From Symsagittifera roscoffensis (lineage: Eukaryota > Xenacoelomorpha > Acoela > Convolutidae), in contig NC_087069.1 of NCBI RefSeq assembly GCF_963678635.1, forward strand, positions 16,032,660-16,096,659: a stretch of DNA of 64,000 nt. Direction: 5' to 3'. A model generated the notes under the pieces. The model did no database searches, was not told where the DNA came from, and saw nothing but the letters and a program-made list of their open reading frames with translations. A program made the translations under genes and the position numbers. Of this stretch, positions 44,534 through 54,100 are shown in pieces (position 1 is the first letter of the stretch; each line of letters opens with the position of its first letter).

Positions 44534-46333
44534 TTAGTCGTCGGGGAAAAAACCGTGGGGGAAGATGTCGTGAATTAGTTCTGAAGTTGTTAGTAGTTTA
44601 GCTAAAATGCGGATGATATTTTTAGTCTGAAGCAGTGGCCAAAGCAATTGAAGTGCCTTAATAGTGGTTAGTTCTTCAGTGCCTACTGCAAACTCATAAG
44701 GTGTGTTTTGGATTAAGTTATATAATTTGTGATTAAATTTAGTGTTGTGGATGAATTCTAAAATTGGGATTTCTATAGGCTGTACAAACTCGTGCGGGAT
44801 AAGGAAGGGTCGGGATTCTTCGGCGTTGAAGGTCTTGGTGATGGGGCAGAAAATGTACATTTGGGTTATGGGGTCATAGTTACGAAGAATACCATGGAGG
44901 TTAGTGTCTTTAATACAATATGTGAAATTTAGGAAATACGGTGAAGTGTATTTTGAATTGATGAATTGAAAACGATGGTGTGGTTGTCTAGAGGGTGTGT
45001 GAAGGTCAAAGTGATTTTGGATGAAACGATAGTAAGTGTATGTATGTGTTTGTTTAGTGCGCAACATAATATCATGTGAGCAGTGCAAATCTCTTTCGTG
45101 TGGTGCAAGGAAATGAAAGGTTAGTGAAAAGATTTGTAAGCGTTCTTTAAAACTTTCGTATGCTTGTGTGTGTGTTAGTGCTTCTGAAATAATGTGATCA
45201 AACTTTCGGTCGAAGATGTTTAGTGTAAATACATATGGTGTCTTGATGAAAAATTTCTCGGTGATTTGTGGATTAGCGAAGCGATCGTCGTCTAAGAATT
45301 GATCTTGGTTAGCTCTGATGATGTTGTGATCGTAGTATTCTAGTGTATATTCATTAGCTCTTGGTGCAGTGTGTATTTTTAGTGATTTTTCATATCCAAC
45401 GTAAGTAAACTGTCTAGCGGTTAGTGGTGTAGTTAGTCGATATAGCATGTCTTTGTTTCGTTCTATATCGATGGAAGTGTTGGATAAAGGTAAGCAAAGA
45501 GGGTTAGTGAAATGATAGTATGAGGTCCAAGAGAGAGTGGGCATTAAAACGTATTCATCTACAAAGTTGCGTGTTTCGTTAGCGTCGTGAGGGGTGTTTA
45601 AGGTGTATTGTGGAAATGAGGGTAAAGTGATAGCTAAAAATTCTTTAGTGTTAGTATGCTGGGGGTGGTTGATGTATTCACGGGCTGTTCCTGGTTTTGC
45701 TGGGAAAGGATGGTTGGGGAATTTTCTTTTAAAAGTGCGGTAAGCTCTATTAGTGTTTAGTGAAGATATAGTGGATGTGGATGATGGTGTTAATGATTCA
45801 GTATAATTTGAAGAGGGTGTAGGGGGATTGGATGAATTTGTAGTGGAAGAGATTTGGTTTATGGTCGGGGTGTTAAGGTGGTAGGATTGTTGTTGGAGGG
45901 TAATAAAATTATCTAGCTCTGGGGAGATTCGGGGTGTGTCTGGAGAATGAGATGATTGGTCAGAATGGTATGAGGAGTAGGTTGGGGTAACTTGGGAAGC
46001 ATAAGAGGGTGTGGGAGTGATTGGGTCAGGGTAATTTGACAATATGGGTTGAAAAGGAGGTTGAGAAAAATTAGAAGGGTTATGAAAATTATTGGATGGT
46101 GAGGGTTCTGAGTCGGCAAATTCATCGGGGGTTTCAATATTCGGGTTATTTAGCTGTGAGATGGAGTATAAAACTGAAATATGTGAGTTAGTGTCGGAAT
46201 TCATGCCTGAAGTTACCTTGCTAGATGGAAAATCGGGTGGCGGAAAAGCAAAAAGTGGTATGATTGGGATTGGGGAGGTAAGGTTGGTTGGATGGGAATT
46301 TGATCGGTGTAGTGATCCAAGTTGGCGGCTCAT
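44534..46333 (-). CDS. ORF599, unknown function, last gene of the family-1 element
   Basis: Starts at ATG 46333, overlapping the TGA of the preceding frame (ATGA), and ends TAA at 44534. The N-terminal third (about residues 1-190) is rich in Pro, Ser, Thr and Asn and probably unstructured. The remainder reads as a folded domain rich in Phe, Tyr, His and Thr, without membrane helices or a signal peptide. Conserved stretches shared with the decayed copy include the final region around EELTTIKALQLLWPLLQ. I recognise no family or catalytic motif. Its position after Env suggests an accessory protein. It is a good candidate for a family-specific gene. Confidence 0.7.
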   Translation of the reverse strand: MSRQLGSLHRSNSHPTNLTSPIPIIPLFAFPPPDFPSSKVTSGMNSDTNSHISVLYSISQLNNPNIETPDEFADSEPSPSNNFHNPSNFSQPPFQPILSNYPDPITPTPSYASQVTPTYSSYHSDQSSHSPDTPRISPELDNFITLQQQSYHLNTPTINQISSTTNSSNPPTPSSNYTESLTPSSTSTISSLNTNRAYRTFKRKFPNHPFPAKPGTAREYINHPQHTNTKEFLAITLPSFPQYTLNTPHDANETRNFVDEYVLMPTLSWTSYYHFTNPLCLPLSNTSIDIERNKDMLYRLTTPLTARQFTYVGYEKSLKIHTAPRANEYTLEYYDHNIIRANQDQFLDDDRFANPQITEKFFIKTPYVFTLNIFDRKFDHIISEALTHTQAYESFKERLQIFSLTFHFLAPHERDLHCSHDIMLRTKQTHTYTYYRFIQNHFDLHTPSRQPHHRFQFINSKYTSPYFLNFTYCIKDTNLHGILRNYDPITQMYIFCPITKTFNAEESRPFLIPHEFVQPIEIPILEFIHNTKFNHKLYNLIQNTPYEFAVGTEELTTIKALQLLWPLLQTKNIIRILAKLLTTSELIHDIFPHGFFPDD

Positions 46334-46704
46334 CGTGGGCTAAAAAAATTATTATTTTGAGATTGAAAAGCGGTGGTATGGGGCTGTTCAATAATTTGTT
46401 CATAAGTATTATCATCTTGTGATTGATGTGTCATTATATGTTGGACGGGACTTTGCGATGCATTGAGTCGAAAATTTGGATTATGTGTGATTGCTAAATT
46501 TCGAAAATTACGTGGGACTAGGGATAGTGGATGGTTATGTGGTAGGGGTGGTAATTGTGGTGCCGTTGGCTGTGTGTCGACATTGTTATGTTCTTCGTCG
46601 TATGTATTTTGTCGTGTTGCTATTTTTGTGTTATATTCTTTTATTTGTGCGTCTAAAAGAATTTTGTTTATAGATGTGGTAAAAATTCCAAAAAAATCCT
46701 GCAA
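46330..46704 (-). CDS. 124-codon frame without ATG, between Env and ORF599
   Basis: The frame is open from about 46713 to TGA 46330-46332; the listed first codon is TTG and the only Met is near the C-terminus. Its first 25 codons overlap the end of the Env frame in the +1 direction. It ends at the ATGA overlap with ORF599. Pro/Asn/His/Gln-rich, no domain recognised. It may be reached by +1 frameshifting from env, by splicing, or by a non-ATG start. The decayed copy has the same frame with an ATG further in. Confidence 0.5.
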   Translation of the reverse strand: MQDFFGIFTTSINKILLDAQIKEYNTKIATRQNTYDEEHNNVDTQPTAPQLPPLPHNHPLSLVPRNFRNLAITHNPNFRLNASQSPVQHIMTHQSQDDNTYEQIIEQPHTTAFQSQNNNFFSPR

Positions 46705-48949
46705 AGAGTATGCGTGCTACGCTTGCTTGTCTGTTTACTTGTGTGTGTATAGCACATGTGTTGTAGATTCCTTTCAAAAGTGAGAAAAGAAATCCAATAA
46801 AGTTAAACATTGCGTATAAAATAGTCAATTTTTCTAAGATGTAGTAGGGCCATCCTAGAAAATCGAGGATCTCATTCTTGAGTGTAACAAAGCTAAAAAT
46901 ATTAATTGGTGATATATCTTGGGGACGGTATTTTTCGCCGTTTAGGTATATATAATCTTTAATGTCTTTAAAATATCCGCTATAGTCTTGTGTGTAGATA
47001 TCGGCAAAACCTGCGGTTTCTGCAAGTTTGCGTAAATTTTGGTCTATTGATTGTCTTTGTATAGTATCCATTTGTGTTAATAATTCTTGGAATTGTTGTG
47101 TTCTAATGTGATGTTGAATATCTGATTTTGAATATATTCCTATTGATTGTAAGTCTATATTTGGGTTTCGAGCAATAGCGCGAATGCTTTCTGGTGAAAA
47201 TTTTTTGAGTGATTGCATTAATGTGGGATATGGAGTGAGAAGATAATATTTATTTTCATCAGGGTTTAGTTGTACTACATTGTGGCTATTTTCTGATCCA
47301 CATGGGACTGCGGTATCCCAAAAATAGGTTCTTCGTGAAAGTGTATCCACGAAATGTACTTTATTCTTATAAAAGATAGGTATTCTTTTATAACAACGTT
47401 TATCTTCAAAAACGTATAGTGGTGATACTTTTTTGGTACAAGTATAAAACCATAAGATGTTTCCTTCGTAGTCTAAAAAATTTGATCTATTTCCTGATAA
47501 TAAGTATCCTGCGTAGGGTATTTTTAATACTGCTAGTGCAAGTGATTGTAATATTTGTGTTCTTTCTAATTCGCATAGTTGGTGTAGTGTTTCTAATTCG
47601 GAGAGTGACATTTCTTGAAAAATGCGGCTAATTGTATAGTCTAGTTTCATATCCAAATGAATATCATAGTGGATATTACCGAAATATGTAGTATTCATTA
47701 GTGATAATTCTTGTAAGCGTGTGCTTCTGGTGTCATAAGGTTTTAGATGTCCACCAGGTTGTCCGTTGCTTTTTTCAAAATTAACTGGTATATAGGATGT
47801 TCCTTCGTTTAGAGGATGACCTGTGGCATATGGGTCGATTTTTACTTTGCCAGTGGTCATGTCGAATCCTTTTTCGTATTCAACTAATATTTCAGAGTAT
47901 TGTGTTTTGTGAAGTGGATTCCTGTATTTACATGCGAGTTCTGTTTCTTGATATATTTGAAAACGTGTCAATTTATTTTCTATATTGTCAATGTTTCTAA
48001 AATTAGAACTTCGTTTTCGTGATGGATGGACTTGTTCATAAGGAATTGATTGTATGAAATATTTTTCGTGAAATTTTATCATACGAGCATGTATTTTTGC
48101 TACTTGAAATGTTGTACATGTATCTTCGGGGAACCAAACAATTGTTGCTTGTGTTCTTGTTGTAGGGTCGCAATATCCTTGATCATTTTTACAAGGTAGT
48201 CGGATTCCTTGATAGATCATTGTATTATCAGATAAATCTCGTGTGAGTTGTATTTTTTCGAGTTGTATTTTCCAATCGAAAAACATTATTTCTTGGTATC
48301 CTTTATTTTTCGTGTCTGCTTTGCAGTTTGATGGGTTATTTATACCAATGTGTGGTATCCAATGTTTATCATGTAGGTCATAGGTTAATCGTCCGTGTGC
48401 GCCGTTATACGGGTATTTGTCGTCTAGTTTTATATGTCCTTGGTGTCTTTCAAGTTGTGATTGATGTACGGAGTCTGAAAAAACTTGAAAGTTAACTAAC
48501 TTTCTTGCGGAGTTTTTATTTTGTGTGATGTTTAGTCTAAGTAATTCATTCTTACAATCGTCGGGATTGAGATGTAAAAGACGTTCTATATTACTTTGAT
48601 AGAATGATTCATGGTCAAGTCGGTTTTTGTTGCCGTTGGAGACTTGGGAACAATGTACTTTCTTTTCGGAAAATGTCGCTGTGAATTTATAACCTGTAAC
48701 TGTTGTTGCTCGGGCTTTTGAATAGAGTGTTGCTATTACATTTGTAGTTTCTATAGCTTGTGGTTCTGTTTCACATTGTGATACTTGATTTATTGCATAT
48801 TTGTGTAGTGTTTTTTGTTCATTTTCTTCGTAATCGTAATGTGTTACTAATAAATCTTGTGGTCCTGTACGGGGGGAAGGGTTTATGTTTTGATTTGAGG
48901 TTACTAGAAAAAGGAGTTGGAAAAAATTTAATAATTTTAGAATATACAT
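46631..48949 (-). CDS. env: Env-like membrane glycoprotein, 772 aa
   Basis: Starts at ATG 48949 and ends TAA 46631. Residues 1-18 are a hydrophobic signal-peptide-like stretch. The long ectodomain has about a dozen Cys (C59, C100, C132, C209, C253, C260, C278, C340 among them) and several N-X-S/T sites. A basic RKR at 311-313 could be a processing site but does not match the full furin consensus. A hydrophobic anchor lies at about residues 707-728 (LYAMFNFIGFLFSLL), followed by a cytoplasmic tail of about 40 residues. Position, topology and length fit a class of retroelement envelope genes. The viral source of the fold is not established; the Cys spacing near the N-terminus recalls glycoproteins of chuvirus-like origin, a weak impression only. 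The name env is by role, not by proven homology. Confidence 0.75.
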   Translation of the reverse strand: MYILKLLNFFQLLFLVTSNQNINPSPRTGPQDLLVTHYDYEENEQKTLHKYAINQVSQCETEPQAIETTNVIATLYSKARATTVTGYKFTATFSEKKVHCSQVSNGNKNRLDHESFYQSNIERLLHLNPDDCKNELLRLNITQNKNSARKLVNFQVFSDSVHQSQLERHQGHIKLDDKYPYNGAHGRLTYDLHDKHWIPHIGINNPSNCKADTKNKGYQEIMFFDWKIQLEKIQLTRDLSDNTMIYQGIRLPCKNDQGYCDPTTRTQATIVWFPEDTCTTFQVAKIHARMIKFHEKYFIQSIPYEQVHPSRKRSSNFRNIDNIENKLTRFQIYQETELACKYRNPLHKTQYSEILVEYEKGFDMTTGKVKIDPYATGHPLNEGTSYIPVNFEKSNGQPGGHLKPYDTRSTRLQELSLMNTTYFGNIHYDIHLDMKLDYTISRIFQEMSLSELETLHQLCELERTQILQSLALAVLKIPYAGYLLSGNRSNFLDYEGNILWFYTCTKKVSPLYVFEDKRCYKRIPIFYKNKVHFVDTLSRRTYFWDTAVPCGSENSHNVVQLNPDENKYYLLTPYPTLMQSLKKFSPESIRAIARNPNIDLQSIGIYSKSDIQHHIRTQQFQELLTQMDTIQRQSIDQNLRKLAETAGFADIYTQDYSGYFKDIKDYIYLNGEKYRPQDISPINIFSFVTLKNEILDFLGWPYYILEKLTILYAMFNFIGFLFSLLKGIYNTCAIHTQVNRQASVARILFAGFFWNFYHIYKQNSFRRTNKRI

Positions 48950-50067
48950 GTGTATGATAATCCTGAATATGGGTTATAAAATGTAATGTAACCAATTGTG
49001 TTTTTGGTATATCTGTCGTATTTATATATTACTTCAGTAGTTATAAACGGTGGTGGTAGTGATTGAGCTGTTATGTTGGGTGGGTTTAATGGGTAGGGAT
49101 GTTGTGTAATATTGTTTAATTTAACTGTGATTTCAAACTTTAATTGTAAACTGTTTTGTTGGAGTATTTGAATATTGTGATCACGGATATCGTTGTGAAT
49201 ATCTTGGCGATATTGTAATCTATTAAGTGCCCAGTTATGAAGGCGGTTACTTTCTTGATGTTGTCCAAATAATGGTGGAGGTGCTGTGAATGTATTCCAA
49301 TCTAATCTTAAAGGAATATTTGTTAATGATTGTTCTCGGTATCTTGCGTCGAGGTTGTTTGGAAAAGTTAAGTTAAAAGGTGGCGGTGAGATTTGACTAA
49401 TTGATGGTGTTGATGGGAGTGATAATGTTTCGGGTAGTGATGAAGATGTTGTATCTGTAGAGATGTCTATGGGGTCATTGACTAAATTTGGTTCACCTTG
49501 TGTGAATGAATGTGTAGTCCAATATGGCAGTCGTGATGTTAGGTTTGGGGGGTTAAAAGGATTTTCTCGTGCTTGTTCAGATGTTGGTGTTGAGCCTAAG
49601 TAATCTGAGGGTAGACTTGAAGTGCTTCGTTGTGAAAAAAGTGTAGGAGTTTCTGGTGTGGTACCAGTGGTGTTTTCTGGAGTGGTTTGTGATGGTGATT
49701 GAGGTATTTCGAAATGAACTCGGGGAGTTTGTAAATTTCTATTTCGTCGAGGATGTATAATTTGTCTATTTATTTCTGTTGTGTTTTGGTTTTGACTAAG
49801 GTTTCGTATTCTACTCAGTTCTTGTGGTAGTGTTGGGTAAAGATTATATGTTGGTTCACTTAGAGATGCTTGTCGTTGAACTGGTTCTAGTGGTTCAGAT
49901 AAACGAGCGTGCCGTTCTTCAAAAGTGTATGGATTATCTTGAAAAGAAATTCGTGTAGATGTTTGAGGATTTTGAGTAGTTGAAGGTGGTGTTGGGTTAT
50001 CTTGGGATGATGTCGGTGAAGACTGACTTTGTGACTGTTGGGTAGCAATTTTTGATAGTTTTTTGAA
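48937..50067 (-). CDS. 376-codon open frame with no ATG, upstream of Env
   Basis: Runs uninterrupted from just after two in-frame TAA codons (50068-50073) to TAA 48937-48939 and contains no ATG at all. It overlaps the Env start by 13 nt in another frame. The N-terminal 200 codons are rich in Pro, Ser, Thr and Gln. The C-terminal part has a conserved block (LFGQHQESNRLHNWALNRLQ) and probable helices. The decayed copy preserves this block. Direct frameshifting from the preceding 62-aa ORF is excluded by the TAA pair, so a spliced message joining an upstream ATG is the likeliest expression route. A candidate acceptor is CCCAACAG ending at 50035 on the - strand. Function is unknown. Confidence 0.6.
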   Translation of the reverse strand, partial: FKKLSKIATQQSQSQSSPTSSQDNPTPPSTTQNPQTSTRISFQDNPYTFEERHARLSEPLEPVQRQASLSEPTYNLYPTLPQELSRIRNLSQNQNTTEINRQIIHPRRNRNLQTPRVHFEIPQSPSQTTPENTTGTTPETPTLFSQRSTSSLPSDYLGSTPTSEQARENPFNPPNLTSRLPYWTTHSFTQGEPNLVNDPIDISTDTTSSSLPETLSLPSTPSISQISPPPFNLTFPNNLDARYREQSLTNIPLRLDWNTFTAPPPLFGQHQESNRLHNWALNRLQYRQDIHNDIRDHNIQILQQNSLQLKFEITVKLNNITQHPYPLNPPNITAQSLPPPFITTEVIYKYDRYTKNTIGYITFYNPYSGLSYTCIF

Positions 50068-50075
50068 TTATTACT

Positions 50076-50264
50076 TTAGTGAGAAAATTTGTGTTTATTA
50101 TAATATTCTTCCGAAAAAATAATTAGGAAAATTGTTGCTAGGGCAAATGTGATGATTGCTTTCTTTATACATTTACATATGGTCAAAATGAGGGATGATA
50201 AAAATGTTATGAAAATTACAAACAATAAAAAAATATCAGTTCTACTGAAAATTGTTCGTATCAT
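50076..50264 (-). CDS. 62-aa small membrane protein
   Basis: ATG at 50264, TAA at 50076-50078. Two hydrophobic segments (about residues 11-29 and 36-50) separated by a short basic CKCIKK turn give a helical hairpin topology. It is found in the same position in the decayed copy (6612-6797, broken). It could be a viroporin-like or leader membrane peptide, or the N-terminal exon of a spliced product with the following frame; no family is recognised. Confidence 0.5.
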   Translation of the reverse strand: MIRTIFSRTDIFLLFVIFITFLSSLILTICKCIKKAIITFALATIFLIIFSEEYYNKHKFSH

Positions 50265-51167
50265 TTAGACAAGTTGTTGAAATCGTACCTGTGGATATAT
50301 TCAAGGGTTTTGGAAAGTTGAAGGAATAGTTCAAGAGTAGTGTAGAAAATTAAAAAAAAGTTACAAAAAATGATTAGGATTATTAGAAAAGATTCAAGTA
50401 TATCAAAAAGAAATATTATAAAGGCTTCAAGTATTGAAAAAAAAATGTTTAAAATTTATAAGTATTTGAATAACTGTTTGAGAGAAGAGCATTTAAGAAA
50501 TGATCTCTTGGTCGAATATTTTTTGCTGTTTGAGGCGATTTTCTAGTGTGGTCGGATTATTTATTAGTTTTTTGACAAGTGGGTTGAGTTTTGTAAAAAT
50601 TGTTGGGGGCAATTTTCATGGTGATCGGGAGGTCGTCTTTTTCTTTATTTTTGTTTGTCAAATGATCCGGGGTATGGTGAGATTTTTATGCTTTAGGCTA
50701 ATTAAAATCTTCATTTTGTTACTTTAGGCTAAGTTATCAAATTTGTTTTGGGGGTATTCGTGGTCTGAGTTGGGGAAATATTGTTGATCTTTGGGTTATT
50801 AGATAAGGGAGGGGTACGGTATTATGGTGATATTTATTTTAGTTGTCAAGTTAGAGTGGTTTGCTTATTTTTGACCTGGAGGTTGTAAAGTTATAGTTAG
50901 AGATGTGCCTGGAGTTCTAGATTATTCGTCTAATTGATTCTTAGTTTGAGTTAGAGAAAGTGGCGGATTGGATGAATCCTATTGGTCTATTTTGAACTAG
51001 AATTATTGCGTACTTGTGAGCATGTTATTTTGAAAAATGGAAATGAAAAATGTTACGGAGGTTTCAAGATTGTGAAGTATAAAGTCTTAAAATTACTTTT
51101 TAAATTCTACTTTCTTTAATATTTTAGATTGGGGGATGAACATTTTGTAGTTTTTACGTGGTTGATT
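50265..51167 (-). other. ORF-free spacer between gag-pol and the membrane ORF
   Basis: About 0.9 kb without a usable sense frame, yet it shares recognisable blocks with the decayed copy (5718-6611), for example CTCCAGGTCAAAAATAAGCA. It may carry splice or subgenomic-message signals for the env-side genes. No specific site is called. Confidence 0.55.
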
Positions 51168-54100
51168 TCAGAGTCTTGTTGTTTTTCTATGTTCTGATTT
51201 GTCTATTTCTTCTTGGGGTATTATTTGTTCTGTCATTTTTCTATTTTTTCTGTGCTTTTGGGATTCTTTATAGTCTAGATTTTTTGTAGTGTTTTTGGTA
51301 GCTGTTGGTTTTGTGTTTTGATTTTCGGTGGGGGTATCATTTTGTTCTGTATTTTTCAGATGTGGTTCGTTTTGAACTATTTTTAATCCTGTGAAGGAAT
51401 ATAATTGGGTTAATTCGCGGAGTGCGTATTCTTTTGGGTAGTAAGGTAATAGGTTGTTTCGGTGCTGAACGATTTCTTTTTTATTGGGGTCGGTAAGTTT
51501 ATATGTGACATCAGTGGGTCTTGCAATTATTTGGTAGGGTCCTTTTCGGAGGGGTTGTAATTTTTTAGAAATTCCTTTTTGAGTATTAAAATTAGGTATG
51601 AGAACAAATGTTCCAATTTTTAAATCGGAAGCTGGTGTAAAACGTGAATTGATTTGTTCGTTTATGTTTTGTCTTTGTAATAACTTTTTTGTTATTTTTT
51701 GGTAAATTTCATTGTGTTTCTTATCTCTATTTAAAATCCATTCGGTGTGTGTACCGGAGGCTAATTTAAGAATTTGTGGGTGATGAAAATGATCTTCATC
51801 GTGTGTATGTAAAGGTAGGTTATAACAAATTGAATCTTTATTTGGTTGACAATAACCTTGTGCGTTTTTATGGGAATTTGCTGTAAACATTATTGGTTTG
51901 CGTGGCTTTTGGTTAAAAACCATTTCGTATGGTGACATTCCTAGTGTTGTCGTAATTTGTGAGTTATATGCTAAGGGAAATAATTTTACATCTGCTGACC
52001 ATTCGGTATATTTTGTATCATTTCCGTTGATGATACATCTAAGATATTCTTGTAGTGAACGGTTCATACCTTCGACTAAGCCGTTTGTCCAAGGTGCATG
52101 AGATGTACGTGGTTTGTGTTTAATGTTGTATAAATGACATAGTGTTATTATTTCATTATTTATGAATTCTGTACCATTGTCTGTGACTAAAATTTCTGGT
52201 AGTCCAAATTTTGCTATCCAGTGTTCATAAAGTGTTGTATATGCGTAATAAGCATTACAATGTGGTACTGGGTTAAGTGCTACATAGTGTGTGAATGCGT
52301 CAACAATTACCATAATGTAGGAGTTTCCTTCTGATGAGGGTGAAATTGGGCCTTTAGTATCAAATGAGATACGGTGATTAAAGTACAGACTTTGTCCTTT
52401 AAAATCTTGTTTTTGTGCTATTTGTTTTTGATTTGGGTAAGGTTTATTTAGTTGACATACTATACAATCATTGCATAGTACTTTTGTCCAGATTGGTGCA
52501 TTTGGGAAGTAAAAATTTTGTATAAAATTTGAATATGTTTTTTCTGATCCAGAGTGTCCTTTAATATTTTGTGTATGTGAAATATTAAAAGCGATGAGAA
52601 TCATACTTAAAGGAAGACAGGGGACTATGGATTCGTTTAAGTTGTATTCTAAAAGGTCTGTAGTTTCATTAATTGTTGTGTTGTTAAATTTACGAAAGTA
52701 TCGGAGGAGTGTTTTGTTTCCTAGAATGGTTGAATCTGCTTTGACAGGTTTAGTTTTATATTTGTGCCATGATTTTAGTTGTCGAATTATTGGGTCAAGA
52801 TTTTGGTATTGTTTTAGTGTTGAAATTGTAATTGTTTCTGTTGGAGGGAGAAAAATGTTTTCAATTTCGAATTTAGATAAGGGTATTGTATCTAATGGGT
52901 CATGAAGGTCAAAAACTTGATTTATTGTGTATTTTGAATCATTTGTTTGTGGTCCTGATAAATTTATTTTATCAGTTAAATTTTCTTTTTCTATTAGTGG
53001 AAAATGGTCTTTTTTAGTTTGGTGTTGTTTTGTTCGTTTTTGTTGGGTGTTATTTTTTATCCATTGGGAATATGGAATTGGTTTAAAAGTTGATGTTCCA
53101 AGTAGGTCAACTTCATAATGATTATTTTGACAATCTAAATAAAGTGGGAAATGTTGTAAATTATTTATTTGTGATTGTTCAATATCAGTTTTCACTGCAT
53201 ATTTGCATTCTAATCGGGGTGATGTTTCGTTTTCTGCAAGGTAGAATTTTATGTTTTTGGGTATTTCAACTGTCGTTTTTCGTGTAAGTAATTCAGGTGG
53301 TGTATTTCGACTTAAGGTGTCTGGTAATGCAAGATTTTTTCCTGCAGTCCAAACTATATGTAAGTTTGGAAATTTCATTAGAATTAATTGAAATCTGTAA
53401 ACTCGGTGGTTTGGATTAGACTTTTGTGTAAAAAGAAAAATGATTGGTTTGTGATCTGTGAATAGAACTGTGGGATGTTTTGATCCAAGTATCAGAAATT
53501 CATATTCTGTCAGTGTATATATTATGGCTGTACATTCTCTCATTAGAGTTGAGAGTCGTAGCTCTGCTTGAGTGAATAATCGGGAATTTGCTGATATCAG
53601 GTTCATTTTATTTGTACCATTATGTGATTGTAATAGTGCTGCGCCGATGCCAAAGTTCGAAGCATCGCACATTGCATAAAATGGTTGATCAGGGTCTGGA
53701 ATTGTGTTTGAAATTTGTTCAGTTAAAAGTTTCTTTATTTCTTCGAATCGTGCTTGATGTTCTGTATTCCATTCAAAATTATTTTGTTGTCTAAGGATGT
53801 TGTAAAATGGTCGTAGATATAATTGCATTTTATAAACATATTTACTTAAAAAGTTTAACATTCCAAGGAATTCTTGGATTTTCTTTTTATTTGTTGGTGG
53901 TTGAAGTCTTTGAATAGCGTCAATGCGTGATTTCAGTGGAGTGATTGTTTTTCTTTCTATGTTATGTCCTAAGAATTTAACTCTTGTCAAAAAGAAGTGT
54001 GATTTATCGGGTGCTGCCTTCAGATTTTCGTTCTGAAGTATTTGGTGATATTTTTCTAAAACATTGAACATTTCGTCTTTTGTTTGTGATTGCATAAAAA

